Both the position numbers and the translations under genes were made by a program. The notes beneath the pieces are model-generated. The model did not search any database and had not been told where the DNA came from. It was given only the letters and a program-made list of their open reading frames with translations. Shown one piece after another: positions 10,607-21,490 of a stretch of DNA of 64,000 nucleotides. Source of the stretch: Rallus limicola (taxonomy: Eukaryota; Chordata; Aves; Gruiformes; Rallidae); contig JAKCOZ010000649.1 of the NCBI GenBank assembly GCA_022605955.1, forward strand, positions 37,809-101,808, read 5' to 3'. Position 1 is the first letter of the stretch; each line of letters begins with the position of its first letter.

Positions 10607-13378
10607 ATGCCTATCAGGCCTAGCTTCTTTACTATGGGAGTTATTGCTGGACGTTTAGCATGTTTTGAACTGCAGTCTGCTAGGGCCGAGAAAAGCACCG
10701 TAGGAGGTTCCAGGCATGTTCCCTCTTTCCAGGCAAAGGAAAAGGCTGAGAGCCAAAGTGACAGGGTCTGCTCGTGTGTCCTGTTAGGAGGTTTCAGACA
10801 AGCTATGCCTTTCAGGCCTAGCTTCTTTACTTTGGGAGTTATTGCTGGACGTTTAGCATGTTTTGAACTGCAGTCTGCTAGGGCCGAGAAAAGCACCGTA
10901 GGAGGTTCCAGGCATGTTCCCTCTTTCCAGGCAAAGGAAAAGGCTGAGAGCCAAAGTGACAGGGTCTGCTCGTGTGTCCTGTTAGGAGGTTTCAGACAAG
11001 CTATGCCTTTCAAGCCTAGCTTCTTTACTTTGGGAGCTATTGCTGGACGTTTAGCATGTTTTGAACTGCAGTCTGCTAGGGCCGAGAAAAGCACCGTAGG
11101 AGGTTCCAGGCATGTTCCCTCTTTCCAGGCAAAGGAAAAGGCTGAGAGCCAAAGTGACAGGGTCTGCTCGTGTGTCCTGTTAGGAGGTTTCAGACAAGCT
11201 ATGCCTTTCAGGCCTCTCTTCTTTACTTTGGGAGCTATTGCTGGACGTTTAGCATGTTTTGAACTGCAGTCTGCTAAGGCCGAGAAAAGCACCGTAGGAG
11301 GTTCCAGGCATGTTCCCTCTTTCCAGGCAAAGGAAAAGGCTGAGAGCCAAAGTGACAGGGTCTGCTCGTGTGTCCTGTTAGGAGGTTTCAGACAAGCTAT
11401 GCCTTTCAGGCCTCTCTTCTTTACTTTGGGAGCTATTGCTGGACGTTTAGCATGTTTTGAACTGCAGTCTGCTAAGGTCGAGAAAAGCACCGTAGGAGGT
11501 TCCAGGCATGTTCCCTCTTTCCAGGCAAAGGAAAAGGCTGAGAGCCAAAGTGACAGGGTCTGCTCGTGTGTCCTGTTAGGAGGTTTCAGACAAGCTATGC
11601 CTTTCAGGCCTAGCTTCTTTACTTTGGGAGTTATTGCTGGACGTTTAGCATGTTTTGAACTGCAGTCTGCTAGGGCCGAGAAAAGCACCGTAGGAGGTTC
11701 CAGGCATGTTCCCTCTTTCCAGGCAAAGGAAAAGGCTGAGAGCCAAAGTGACAGGGTCTGCTCGTGTGTCCTGTTAGGAGGTTTCAGACAAGCTATGCCT
11801 TTCAGGCCTAGCTTCTTTACTTTGGGAGTTATTGCTGGACGTTTAGCATGTTTTGAACTGCAGTCTGCTAGGGCCGAGAAAAGCACCGTAGGAGGTTCCA
11901 GGCATGTTCCCTCTTTCCAGGCAAAGGAAAAGGCTGAGAGCCAAAGTGACAGGGTCTGCTCGTGTGTCCTGTTAGGAGGTTTCAGACAAGCTATGCCTTT
12001 CAGGCCTAGCTTCTTTACTTTGGGAGCTATTACTGGATGTTTAGCATGTTTTGAACTGCAGTCTGCTAGGGCCGAGAAAAGCACCGTAGGAGGTTCCAGG
12101 CATGTTCCCTCTTTCCAGGCAAAGGAAAAGGCTGAGAGCCAAAGTGACACGGTCTGCTCGTGTGTCCTGTTAGGAGGTTTCAGACAAGCTATGCCTTTCA
12201 TGCCTAGCTTCTTTACTTTGGGAGTTATTGCTGGACGTTTAGCATGTTTTGAACTGCAGTCTGCTAGGGCCGAGAAAAGCACCGTAGGAGGTTCCAGGCA
12301 TGTTCCCTCTTTCCAGGCAAAGGAAAAGGCTGAGAGCCAAAGTGACAGGGTCTGCTCGTGTGTCCTGTTAGGAGGTTTCAGACAAGCTATGCCTTTCAGG
12401 CCTAGCTTCTTTACTTTGGGAGTTATTGCTGGACGTTTAGCATGTTTTGAACTGCAGTCTGCTAGGGCCGAGAAAAGCACCGTAGGAGGTTCCAGGCATG
12501 TTCCCTCTTTCCAGGCAAAGGAAAAGGCTGAGAGCCAAAGTGACAGGGTCTGCTCGTGTGTCCTGTTAGGAGGTTTCAGACAAGCTATGCCTTTCAGGCC
12601 TAGCTTCTTTACTTTGGGAGTTATTGCTGGACGTTTAGCATGTTTTGAACTGCAGTCTGCTAGGGCCGAGAAAAGCACCGTAGGAGGTTCCAGGCATGTT
12701 CCCTCTTTCCAGGCAAAGGAAAAGGCTGAGAGCCAAAGTGACAGGGTCTGCTCTTGTGTCCTGTTAGGAGGTTTCAGACAAGCTATGCCTTTCAGGCCTA
12801 GCTTCTTTACTTTGGGAGTTATTACTGGACGTTTAGCATGTTTTGAACTGCAGTCTGCTAGGGCCAAGAAAAGCACCGTAGGAGGTTCCAGGCATGTTCC
12901 CTCTTTCCAGGCAAAGGAAAAGGCTGAGAGCCAAAGTGACAGGGTCTGCTCGTGTGTCCTGTTAGGAGGTTTCAGACAAGCTATGCCTTTCAGGCCTAGC
13001 TTCTTTACTTTGGGAGCTATTGCTGGACGTTTAGCATGTTTTGAACTGCAGTCTGCTAGGGCCGAGAAAAGCACCGTAGGAGGTTCCAGGCATGTTCCCT
13101 CTTTCCAGGCAAAGGAAAAGGCTGAGAGCCAAAGTGACAGGGTCTGCTCGTGTGTCCTGTTAGGAGGTTTCAGACAAGCTATGCCTTTCAGGCCTAGCTT
13201 CTTTACTTTGGGAGCTATTGCTGGACGTTTAGCATGTTTTGAACTGCAGTCTGCTAGGGCCGAGAAAAGCACCGTAGGAGGTTCCAGGCATGTTCCCTCT
13301 TTCCAGGCAAAGGAAAAGGCTGAGAGCCAAAGTGACAGGGTCTGCTCGTGTGTCCTGTTAGGAGGTTTCAGACAAGCT
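10607..13378 (+). repeat. PI-led 14-monomer block, first part of a 22-mer
   Basis: Order: PI, V, A with AAG at 10-12, PL, PL (GTC at 79-81), V, V, A-act-C-acgg, FM, V, V, act (AAG at 82-84), A, A. Together with 13379-14962 it makes 22 monomers (4356 bp) before the series PI, V, A, PL, PL, V, V restarts at 14963. This is the fullest copy of the inferred ancestral HOR. One CpG-independent change, CTCTTGTG, occurs at the end of monomer 12587. Confidence 0.85.
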
Positions 13379-14962
13379 ATGCCTATCAGGCCTAGCTTCT
13401 TTACTATGGGAGTTATTGCTGGACGTTTAGCATGTTTTGAACTGCAGTCTGCTAGGGCCGAGAAAAGCACCGTAGGAGGTTCCAGGCATGTTCCCTCTTT
13501 CCAGGCAAAGGAAAAGGCTGAGAGCCAAAGTGACAGGGTCTGCTCGTGTGTCCTGTTAGGAGGTTTCAGACAAGCTATGCCTTTCAGGCCTAGCTTCTTT
13601 ACTTTGGGAGCTATTGCTGGACGTTTAGCATGTTTTGAACTGCAGTCTGCTAGGGCCGAGAAAAGCACCGTAGGAGGTTCCAGGCATGTTCCCTCTTTCC
13701 AGGCAAAGGAAAAGGCTGAGAGCCAAAGTGACAGGGTCTGCTCGTGTGTCCTGTTAGGAGGTTTCAGACAAGCTATGCCTCTCAGGCCTAGCTTCTTTAC
13801 TTTGGGAGCTATTGCTGGACGTTTAGCATGTTTTGAACTGCAGTCTGCTAGGGCCGAGAAAAGCACCGTAGGAGGTTCCAGGCATGTTCCCTCTTTCCAG
13901 GCAAAGGAAAAGGCTGAGAGCCAAAGTGACAGGGTCTGCTCGTGTGTCCTGTTAGGAGGTTTCAGACAAGCTATGCCTTTCAGGCCTAGCTTCTTTACTT
14001 TGGGAGTTATAGCTGGACGTTTAGCATGTTTTGAACTGCAGTCTGCTAGGGCCGAGAAAAGCACCGTAGGAGGTTCCAGGCATGTTCCCTCTTTCCAGGC
14101 AAAGGAAAAGGCTGAGAGCCAAAGTGACAGGGTCTGCTCGTGTGTCCTGTTAGGAGGTTTCAGACAAGCTATGCCTTTCAGGCCTAGCTTCTTTACTTTG
14201 GGAGTTATTGCTGGACGTTTAGCATGTTTTGAACTGCAGTCTGCTAGGGCCGAGAAAAGCACCGTAGGAGGTTCCAGGCATGTTCCCTCTTTCCAGGCAA
14301 AGGAAAAGGCTGAGAGCCAAAGTGACAGGGTCTGCTCGTGTGTCCTGTTAGGAGGTTTCAGACAAGCTATGCCTTTCAGGCCTAGCTTCTTTACTTTGGG
14401 AGTTATTGCTGGACGTTTAGCATGTTTTGAACTGCAGTCTGCTAGGGCCGAGAAAAGCACCGTAGGAGGTTCCAGGCATGTTCCCTCTTTCCAGGCAAAG
14501 GAAAAGGCTGAGAGCCAAAGTGACAGGGTCTGCTCGTGTGTCCTGTTAGGAGGTTTCAGACAAGCTATGCCTTTCAGGCCTAGCTTCTTTACTTTGGGAG
14601 CTATTGCTGGACGTTTAGCATGTTTTGAACTGCAGTCTGCTAGGGCCGAGAAAAGCACCGTAGGAGGTTCCAGGCATGTTCCCTCTTTCCAGGCAAAGGA
14701 AAAGGCTGAGAGCCAAAGTGACAGGGTCTGCTCGTGTGTCCTGTTAGGAGGTTTCAGACAAGCTATGCCTTTCAGGCCTAGCTTCTTTACTTTGGGAGCT
14801 ATTGCTGGACGTTTAGCATGTTTTGAACTGCAGTCTGCTAGGGCCGAGAAAAGCACCGTAGGAGGTTCCAGGCATGTTCCCTCTTTCCAGGCAAAGGAAA
14901 AGGCTGAGAGCCAAAGTGACAGGGTCTGCTCGTGTGTCCTGTTAGGAGGTTTCAGACAAGCT
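13379..14962 (+). repeat. PI octamer module, copy 1 (PI-A-L-ata-V-V-A-A)
   Basis: Eight monomers in the order PI, A, L/A, ata, V, V, A, A. The same eight in the same order occur at 46437-48020 and 57725-59308, and all three are followed by another PI then V. A version without the leading PI occurs at 33963-35348. It is the most recurrent HOR module of the window. Confidence 0.92.
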
Positions 14963-17338
14963 ATGCCTATCAGGCCTAGCTTCTTTACTATGGGAGTTAT
15001 TGCTGGACGTTTAGCATGTTTTGAACTGCAGTCTGCTAGGGCCGAGAAAAGCACCGTAGGAGGTTCCAGGCATGTTCCCTCTTTCCAGGCAAAGGAAAAG
15101 GCTGAGAGCCAAAGTGACAGGGTCTGCTCGTGTGTCCTGTTAGGAGGTTTCAGACAAGCTATGCCTTTCAGGCCTAGCTTCTTTACTTTGGGAGTTATTG
15201 CTGGACGTTTAGCATGTTTTGAACTGCAGTCTGCTAGGGCCGAGAAAAGCACCGTAGGAGGTTCCAGGCATGTTCCCTCTTTCCAGGCAAAGGAAAAGGC
15301 TGAGAGCCAAAGTGACAGGGTCTGCTCGTGTGTCCTGTTAGGAGGTTTCAGACAAGCTATGCCTTTCAGGCCTAGCTTCTTTACTTTGGGAGCTATTGCT
15401 GGACGTTTAGCATGTTTTGAACTGCAGTCTGCTAGGGCCGAGAAAAGCACCGTAGGAGGTTCCAGGCATGTTCCCTCTTTCCAGGCAAAGGAAAAGGCTG
15501 AGAGCCAAAGTGACAGGGTCTGATCGTGTGTCCTGTTAGGAGGTTTCAGACAAGCTATGCCTTTCAGGCCTCTCTTCTTTACTTTGGGAGCTATTGCTGG
15601 ACGTTTAGCATGTTTTGAACTGCAGTCTGCTAGGGCCGAGAAAAGCACCGTAGGAGGTTCCAGGCATGTTCCCTCTTTCCAGGCAAAGGAAAAGGCTGAG
15701 AGCCAAAGTGACAGGGTCTGCTCGTGTGTCCTGTTAGGAGGTTTCAGACAAGCTATGCCTTTCAGGCCTCTCTTCTTTACTTTGGGAGCTATTGCTGGAC
15801 GTTTAGCATGTTTTGAACTGCAGTCTGCTAAGGCTGAGAAAAGCACCGTAGGAGGTTCCAGGCATGTTCCCTCTTTCCAGGCAAAGGAAAAGGCTGAGAG
15901 CCAAAGTGACAGGGTCTGCTCGTGTGTCCTGTTAGGAGGTTTCAGACAAGCTATGCCTTTCAGGCCTAGCTTCTTTACTTTGGGAGTTATTGCTGGACGT
16001 TTAGCATGTTTTGAACTGCAGTCTGCTAGGGCCGAGAAAAGCACCGTAGGAGGTTCCAGGCATGTTCCCTCTTTCCAGGCAAAGGAAAAGGCTGAGAGCC
16101 AAAGTGACAGGGTCTGCTCGTGTGTCCTGTTAGGAGGTTTCAGACAAGCTATGCCTTTCAGGCCTAGCTTCTTTACTTTGGGAGTTATTGCTGGACGTTT
16201 AGCATGTTTTGAACTGCAGTCTGCTAGGGCCGAGAAAAGCACCGTAGGAGGTTCCAGGCATGTTCCCTCTTTCCAGGCAAAGGAAAAGGCTGAGAGCCAA
16301 AGTGACAGGGTCTGCTCGTGTGTCCTGTTAGGAGGTTTCAGACAAGCTATGCCTTTCAGGCCTAGCTTCTTTACTTTGGGAGTTATTGCTGGACGTTTAG
16401 CATGTTTTGAACTGCAGTCTGCTAAGGACGAGAAAAGCACCGTAGGAGGTTCCAGGCATGTTCCCTCTTTCCAGGCAAAGGAAAAGGCTGAGAGCCAAAG
16501 TGACAGGGTCTGCTCGTGTGTCCTGTTAGGAGGTTTCAGACAAGCTATGCCTTTCAGGCCTAGCTTCTTTACTTTGGGAGTTATTGCTGGACGTTTAGCA
16601 TGTTTTGAACTGAAGTCTGCTAGGGCCGAGAAAAGCACCGTAGGAGGTTCCAGGCATGTTCCCTCTTTCCAGGCAAAGGAAAAGGCTGAGAGCCAAAGTG
16701 ACAGGGTCTGCTCGCGTGTCCTGTTAGGAGGTTTCAGACAAGCTATGCCTTTCAGGCCTAGCTTCTTTACTTTGGGAGTTATTGCTGGACGTTTAGCATG
16801 TTTTGAACTGCAGTCTGCTAGGGCCGAGAAAAGCACCGTAGGAGGTTCCAGGCATGTTCCCTCTTTCCAGGCAAAGGAAAAGGCTGAGAGCCAAAGTGAC
16901 AGGGTCTGCTCGTGTGTCCTGTTAGGAGGTTTCAGACAAGCTATGCCTTTCAGGCCTAGCTTCTTTACTTTGGGAGTTATTGCTGGACGTTTAGCATGTT
17001 TTGAACTGCAGTCTGCTAGGGCCGAGAAAAGCACCGTAGGAGGTTCCAGGCATGTTCCCTCTTTCCAGGCAAAGGAAAAGGCTGAGAGCCAAAGTGACAG
17101 GGTCTGCTCGTGTGTCCTGTTAGGAGGTTTCAGACAAGCTATGCCTTTCAGGCCTAGCTTCTTTACTTTGGGAGTTATTGCTGGACGTTTAGCAAGTTTT
17201 GAACTGCAGTCTGCTAGGGCGGAGAAAAGCACCGTAGGAGGTTCCAGGCATGTTCCCTCTTTCCAGGCAAAGGAAAAGGCTGAGAGCCAAAGTGACAGGG
17301 TCTGCTCGTGTGTCCTGTTAGGAGGTTTCAGACAAGCT
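14963..17338 (+). repeat. 12-monomer segment, copy 1 of a dispersed duplication
   Basis: Order: PI, V, A (TGC to TGA at 163-165; stop at 15521-15523), PL with AGG at 76-78, PL with AAGGCT, V, V, V with AAGGAC at 76-81, K with CTCGCGTG, V, V, S. The shared private marks recur in 21491-23863. The distance (6528 bp) equals 33 monomers minus three 2-bp deletions, so the segment was copied as a block and not built twice. Confidence 0.92.
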
Positions 17339-17534
17339 ATGCCTTTCAGGCCTCGCTTATTTACTGGGAGTTATTGCTGGACGTTTAGCATGTTTTGAAC
17401 TGCAGTCTGCTAGGGCCGAGAAAAGCACCGTAGGAGGTTCCAGGCATGTTCCCTCTTTCCAGGCAAAGGAAAAGGCTGAGAGCCAAAGTGACAGGGTCTG
17501 CTCGTGTGTCCTGTTAGGAGGTTTCAGACAAGCT
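17339..17534 (+). repeat. D2 monomer (196 bp)
   Basis: CGCTTATTTACTGGG: R, plus an A at position 21, plus the 2-bp deletion after 17365. It follows S monomer 17141 and precedes A monomer 17535. The same derived form is at 18525, 20305, 23864 and 25648. Confidence 0.94.
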
Positions 17535-18720
17535 ATGCCTTTCAGGCCTAGCTTCTTTACTTTGGGAGCTATTGCTGGACGTTTAGCATGTTTTGAACTG
17601 CAGTCTGCTAGGGCCGAGAAAAGCACCGTAGGAGGTTCCAGGCATGTTCCCTCTTTCCAGGCAAAGGAAAAGGCTGAGAGCCAAAGTGACAGGGTCTGCT
17701 CGTGTGTCCTGTTAGGAGGTTTCAGACAAGCTATGCCTTTCAGGCCTAGCTTCTTTACTTTGGGAGTTATTGCTGGACGTTTAGCATGTTTTGAACTGAA
17801 GTCTGCTAGGGCCGAGAAAAGCACCGTAGGAGGTTCCAGGCATGTTCCCTCTTTCCAGGCAAAGGAAAAGGCTGAGAGCCAAAGTGACAGGGTCTGCTCG
17901 CGTGTCCTGTTAGGAGGTTTCAGACAAGCTATGCCTTTCAGGCCTAGCTTCTTTACTTTGGGAGTTATTGCTGGACGTTTAGCATGTTTTGAACTGCAGT
18001 CTGCTAGGGCCGAGAAAAGCACCGTAGGAGGTTCCAGGCATGTTCCCTCTTTCCAGGCAAAGGAAAAGGCTGAGAGCCAAAGTGACAGGGTCTGCTCGTG
18101 TGTCCTGTTAGGAGGTTTCAGACAAGCTATGCCTTTCAGGCCTAGCTTCTTTACTTTGGGAGTTATTGCTGGACGTTTAGCATGTTTTGAACTGCAGTCT
18201 GCTAGGGCCGAGAAAAGCACCGTAGGAGGTTCCAGGCATGTTCCCTCTTTCCAGGCAAAGGAAAAGGCTGAGAGCCAAAGTGACAGGGTCTGCTCGTGTG
18301 TCCTGTTAGGAGGTTTCAGACAAGCTATGCCTTTCAGGCCTAGCTTCTTTACTTTGGGAGTTATTGCTGGACGTTTAGCAAGTTTTGAACTGCAGTCTGC
18401 TAGGGCGGAGAAAAGCACCGTAGGAGGTTCCAGGCATGTTCCCTCTTTCCAGGCAAAGGAAAAGGCTGAGAGCCAAAGTGACAGGGTCTGCTCGTGTGTC
18501 CTGTTAGGAGGTTTCAGACAAGCTATGCCTTTCAGGCCTCGCTTATTTACTGGGAGTTATTGCTGGACGTTTAGCATGTTTTGAACTGCAGTCTGCTAGG
18601 GCCGAGAAAAGCACCGTAGGAGGTTCCAGGCATGTTCCCTCTTTCCAGGCAAAGGAAAAGGCTGAGAGCCAAAGTGACAGGGTCTGCTCGTGTGTCCTGT
18701 TAGGAGGTTTCAGACAAGCT
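17535..18720 (+). repeat. D2-terminated hexamer (1186 bp)
   Basis: Order: A, K (with CTCGCGTG), V, V, S, D2. The preceding 16349-17534 has the same length and order except that its first monomer is V with AAGGAC, so two hexamers lie in tandem. The next unit, 18721-20500, is this hexamer with extra internal monomers. Confidence 0.92.
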
Positions 18721-20500
18721 ATGCCTTTCAGGCCTAGCTTCTTTACTTTGGGAGCTATTGCTGGACGTTTAGCATGTTTTGAACTGCAGTCTGCTAGGGC
18801 CGAGAAAAGCACCGTAGGAGGTTCCAGGCATGTTCCCTCTTTCCAGGCAAAGGAAAAGGCTGAGAGCCAAAGTGACAGGGTCTGCTCGTGTGTCCTGTTA
18901 GGAGGTTTCAGACAAGCTATGCCTTTCAGGCCTAGCTTCTTTACTTTGGGAGTTATTGCTGGACGTTTAGCATGTTTTGAACTGAAGTCTGCTAGGGCCG
19001 AGAAAAGCACCGTAGGAGGTTCCAGGCATGTTCCCTCTTTCCAGGCAAAGGAAAAGGCTGAGAGCCAAAGTGACAGGGTCTGCTCGCGTGTCCTGTTAGG
19101 AGGTTTCAGACAAGCTATGCCTTTCAGGCCTAGCTTCTTTACTTTGGGAGTTATTGCTGGACGTTTAGCATGTTTTGAACTGCAGTCTGCTAGGGCCGAG
19201 AAAAGCACCGTAGGAGGTTCCAGGCATGTTCCCTCTTTCCAGGCAAAGGAAAAGGCTGAGAGCCAAAGTGACAGGGTCTGCTCGTGTGTCCTGTTAGGAG
19301 GTTTCAGACAAGCTATGCCTTTCAGGCCTAGCTTCTTTACTTTGGGAGCTATTGCTGGACGTTTAGCATGTTTTGAACTGCAGTCTGCTAGGGCCGAGAA
19401 AAGCACCGTAGGAGGTTCCAGGCATGTTCCCTCTTTCCAGGCAAAGGAAAAGGCTGAGAGCCAAAGTGACAGGGTCTGCTCGTGTGTCCTGTTAGGAGGT
19501 TTCAGACAAGCTATGCCTTTCAGGCCTAGCTTCTTTACTTTGGGAGTTATTGCTGGACGTTTAGCATGTTTTGAACTGCAGTCTGCTAGGGCCGAGAAAA
19601 GCACCGTAGGAGGTTCCAGGCATGTTCCCTCTTTCCAGGCAAAGGAAAAGGCTGAGAGCCAAAGTGACAGGGTCTGCTCGTGTGTCCTGTTAGGAGGTTT
19701 CAGACAAGCTATGCCTTTCAGGCCTAGCTTCTTTACTTTGGGAGCTATTGCTGGACGTTTAGCATGTTTTGAACTGCAGTCTGCTAGGGCCGAGAAAAGC
19801 ACCGTAGGAGGTTCCAGGCATGTTCCCTCTTTCCAGGCAAAGGAAAAGGCTGAGAGCCAAAGTGACAGGGTCTGCTCGTGTGTCCTGTTAGGAGGTTTCA
19901 GACAAGCTATGCCTTTCAGGCCTAGCTTCTTTACTTTGGGAGTTATTGCTGGACGTTTAGCATGTTTTGAACTGCAGTCTGCTAGAGCCGAGAAAAGCAC
20001 CGTAGGAGGTTCCAGGCATGTTCCCTCTTTCCAGGCAAAGGAAAAGGCTGAGAGCCAAAGTGACAGGGTCTGCTCGTGTGTCCTGTTAGGAGGTTTCAGA
20101 CAAGCTATGCCTTTCAGGCCTAGCTTCTTTACTTTGGGAGTTATTGCTGGACGTTTAGCAAGTTTTGAACTGCAGTCTGCTAGGGCGGAGAAAAGCACCG
20201 TAGGAGGTTCCAGGCATGTTCCCTCTTTCCAGGCAAAGGAAAAGGCTGAGAGCCAAAGTGACAGGGTCTGCTCGTGTGTCCTGTTAGGAGGTTTCAGACA
20301 AGCTATGCCTTTCAGGCCTCGCTTATTTACTGGGAGTTATTGCTGGACGTTTAGCATGTTTTGAACTGCAGTCTGCTAGGGCCGAGAAAAGCACCGTAGG
20401 AGGTTCCAGGCATGTTCCCTCTTTCCAGGCAAAGGAAAAGGCTGAGAGCCAAAGTGACAGGGTCTGCTCGTGTGTCCTGTTAGGAGGTTTCAGACAAGCT
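18721..20500 (+). repeat. D2-terminated nonamer (1780 bp), copy 1
   Basis: Order: A, K (CTCGCGTG), V, A, V, A, V with AGA at 76-78, S, D2. It equals the preceding hexamer with an alternating A/V stretch in the middle. A second copy is at 24060-25843. Because that copy should be 1780 bp, this unit is an internal reference for the odd indels there. Confidence 0.92.
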
Positions 20501-21490
20501 ATGCCTTTCAGGCCTAGCTTCTTTACTTTGGGAGCTATTGCTGGACGTTTAGCATGTTTTGAACTGCAGTCTGCTAGGGCCGAGAAAAGCACCGTAGGAG
20601 GTTCCAGGCATATTCCCTCTTTCCAGGCAAAGGAAAAGGCTGAGAGCCAAAGTGACAGGGTCTGCTCGTGTGTCCTGTTAGGAGGTTTCAGACAAGCTAT
20701 GCCTTTCAGGCCTCGCTTCTTTACTTTGGGAGTTATTGCTGGACGTTTAGCATGTTTTGAACTGCAGTCTGCTAAGGCCGAGAAAAGCACCGTAGGAGGT
20801 TCCAGGCATGTTCCCTCTTTCCAGGCAAAGGAAAAGGCTGAGAGCCAAAGTGACAGGGTCTGCTCGTGTGTCCTGTTAGGAGGTTTCAGACAAGCTATGC
20901 CTTTCAGGCCTAGCTTCTTTACTTTGGGAGTTATTGCTGGATGTTTAGCATGTTTTGAACTGCAGTCTGCTAGGGCCGAGAAAAGCACCGTAGGAGGTTC
21001 CAGGCATGTTCCCTCTTTCCAGGCAAAGGAAAAGGCTGAGAGCCAAAGTGACAGGGTCTGCTCGTGTGTCCTGTTAGGAGGTTTCAGACAAGCTATGCCT
21101 TTCAGGCCTAGCTTCTTTACTTTGGGAGCTATTGCTGGACGTTTAGCATGTTTTGAACTGCAGTCTGCTAGGGCCGAGAAAAGCACCGTAGGAGGTTCCA
21201 GGCATGTTCCCTCTTTCCAGGCAAAGGAAAAGGCTGAGAGCCAAAGTGACAGGGTCTGCTCGTGTGTCCTGTTAGGAGGTTTCAGACAAGCTATGCCTTT
21301 CAGGCCTAGCTTCTTTACTTTGGGAGCTATTGCTGGACGTTTAGCATGTTTTGAACTGCAGTCTGCTAGGGCCGAGAAAAGCACCGTAGGAGGTTCCAGG
21401 CATGTTCCCTCTTTCCAGGCAAAGGAAAAGGCTGAGAGCCAAAGTGACAGGGTCTGCTCGTGTGTCCTGTTAGGAGGTTTCAGACAAGCT
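20501..21490 (+). repeat. Five-monomer module A-R-C-A-A, copy 2
   Basis: A with CATATTCC, R with ATTGCT and AAG at 76-78, V with C, A, A. It directly follows the D2 monomer at 20305, as copies 1 and 3 follow theirs. Confidence 0.9.

Noticed and set aside
3479..15523. Plus-strand open reading frame of 4014 codons (also 32973-49469, 5498 codons)
   Set aside because: It is the 66-codon translation of the satellite monomer repeated. Variation is mostly non-synonymous, stops and frameshifts are copied with the DNA, the ATG recurs in nearly every monomer, and the antisense strand is equally open. It is not a repeat protein gene.
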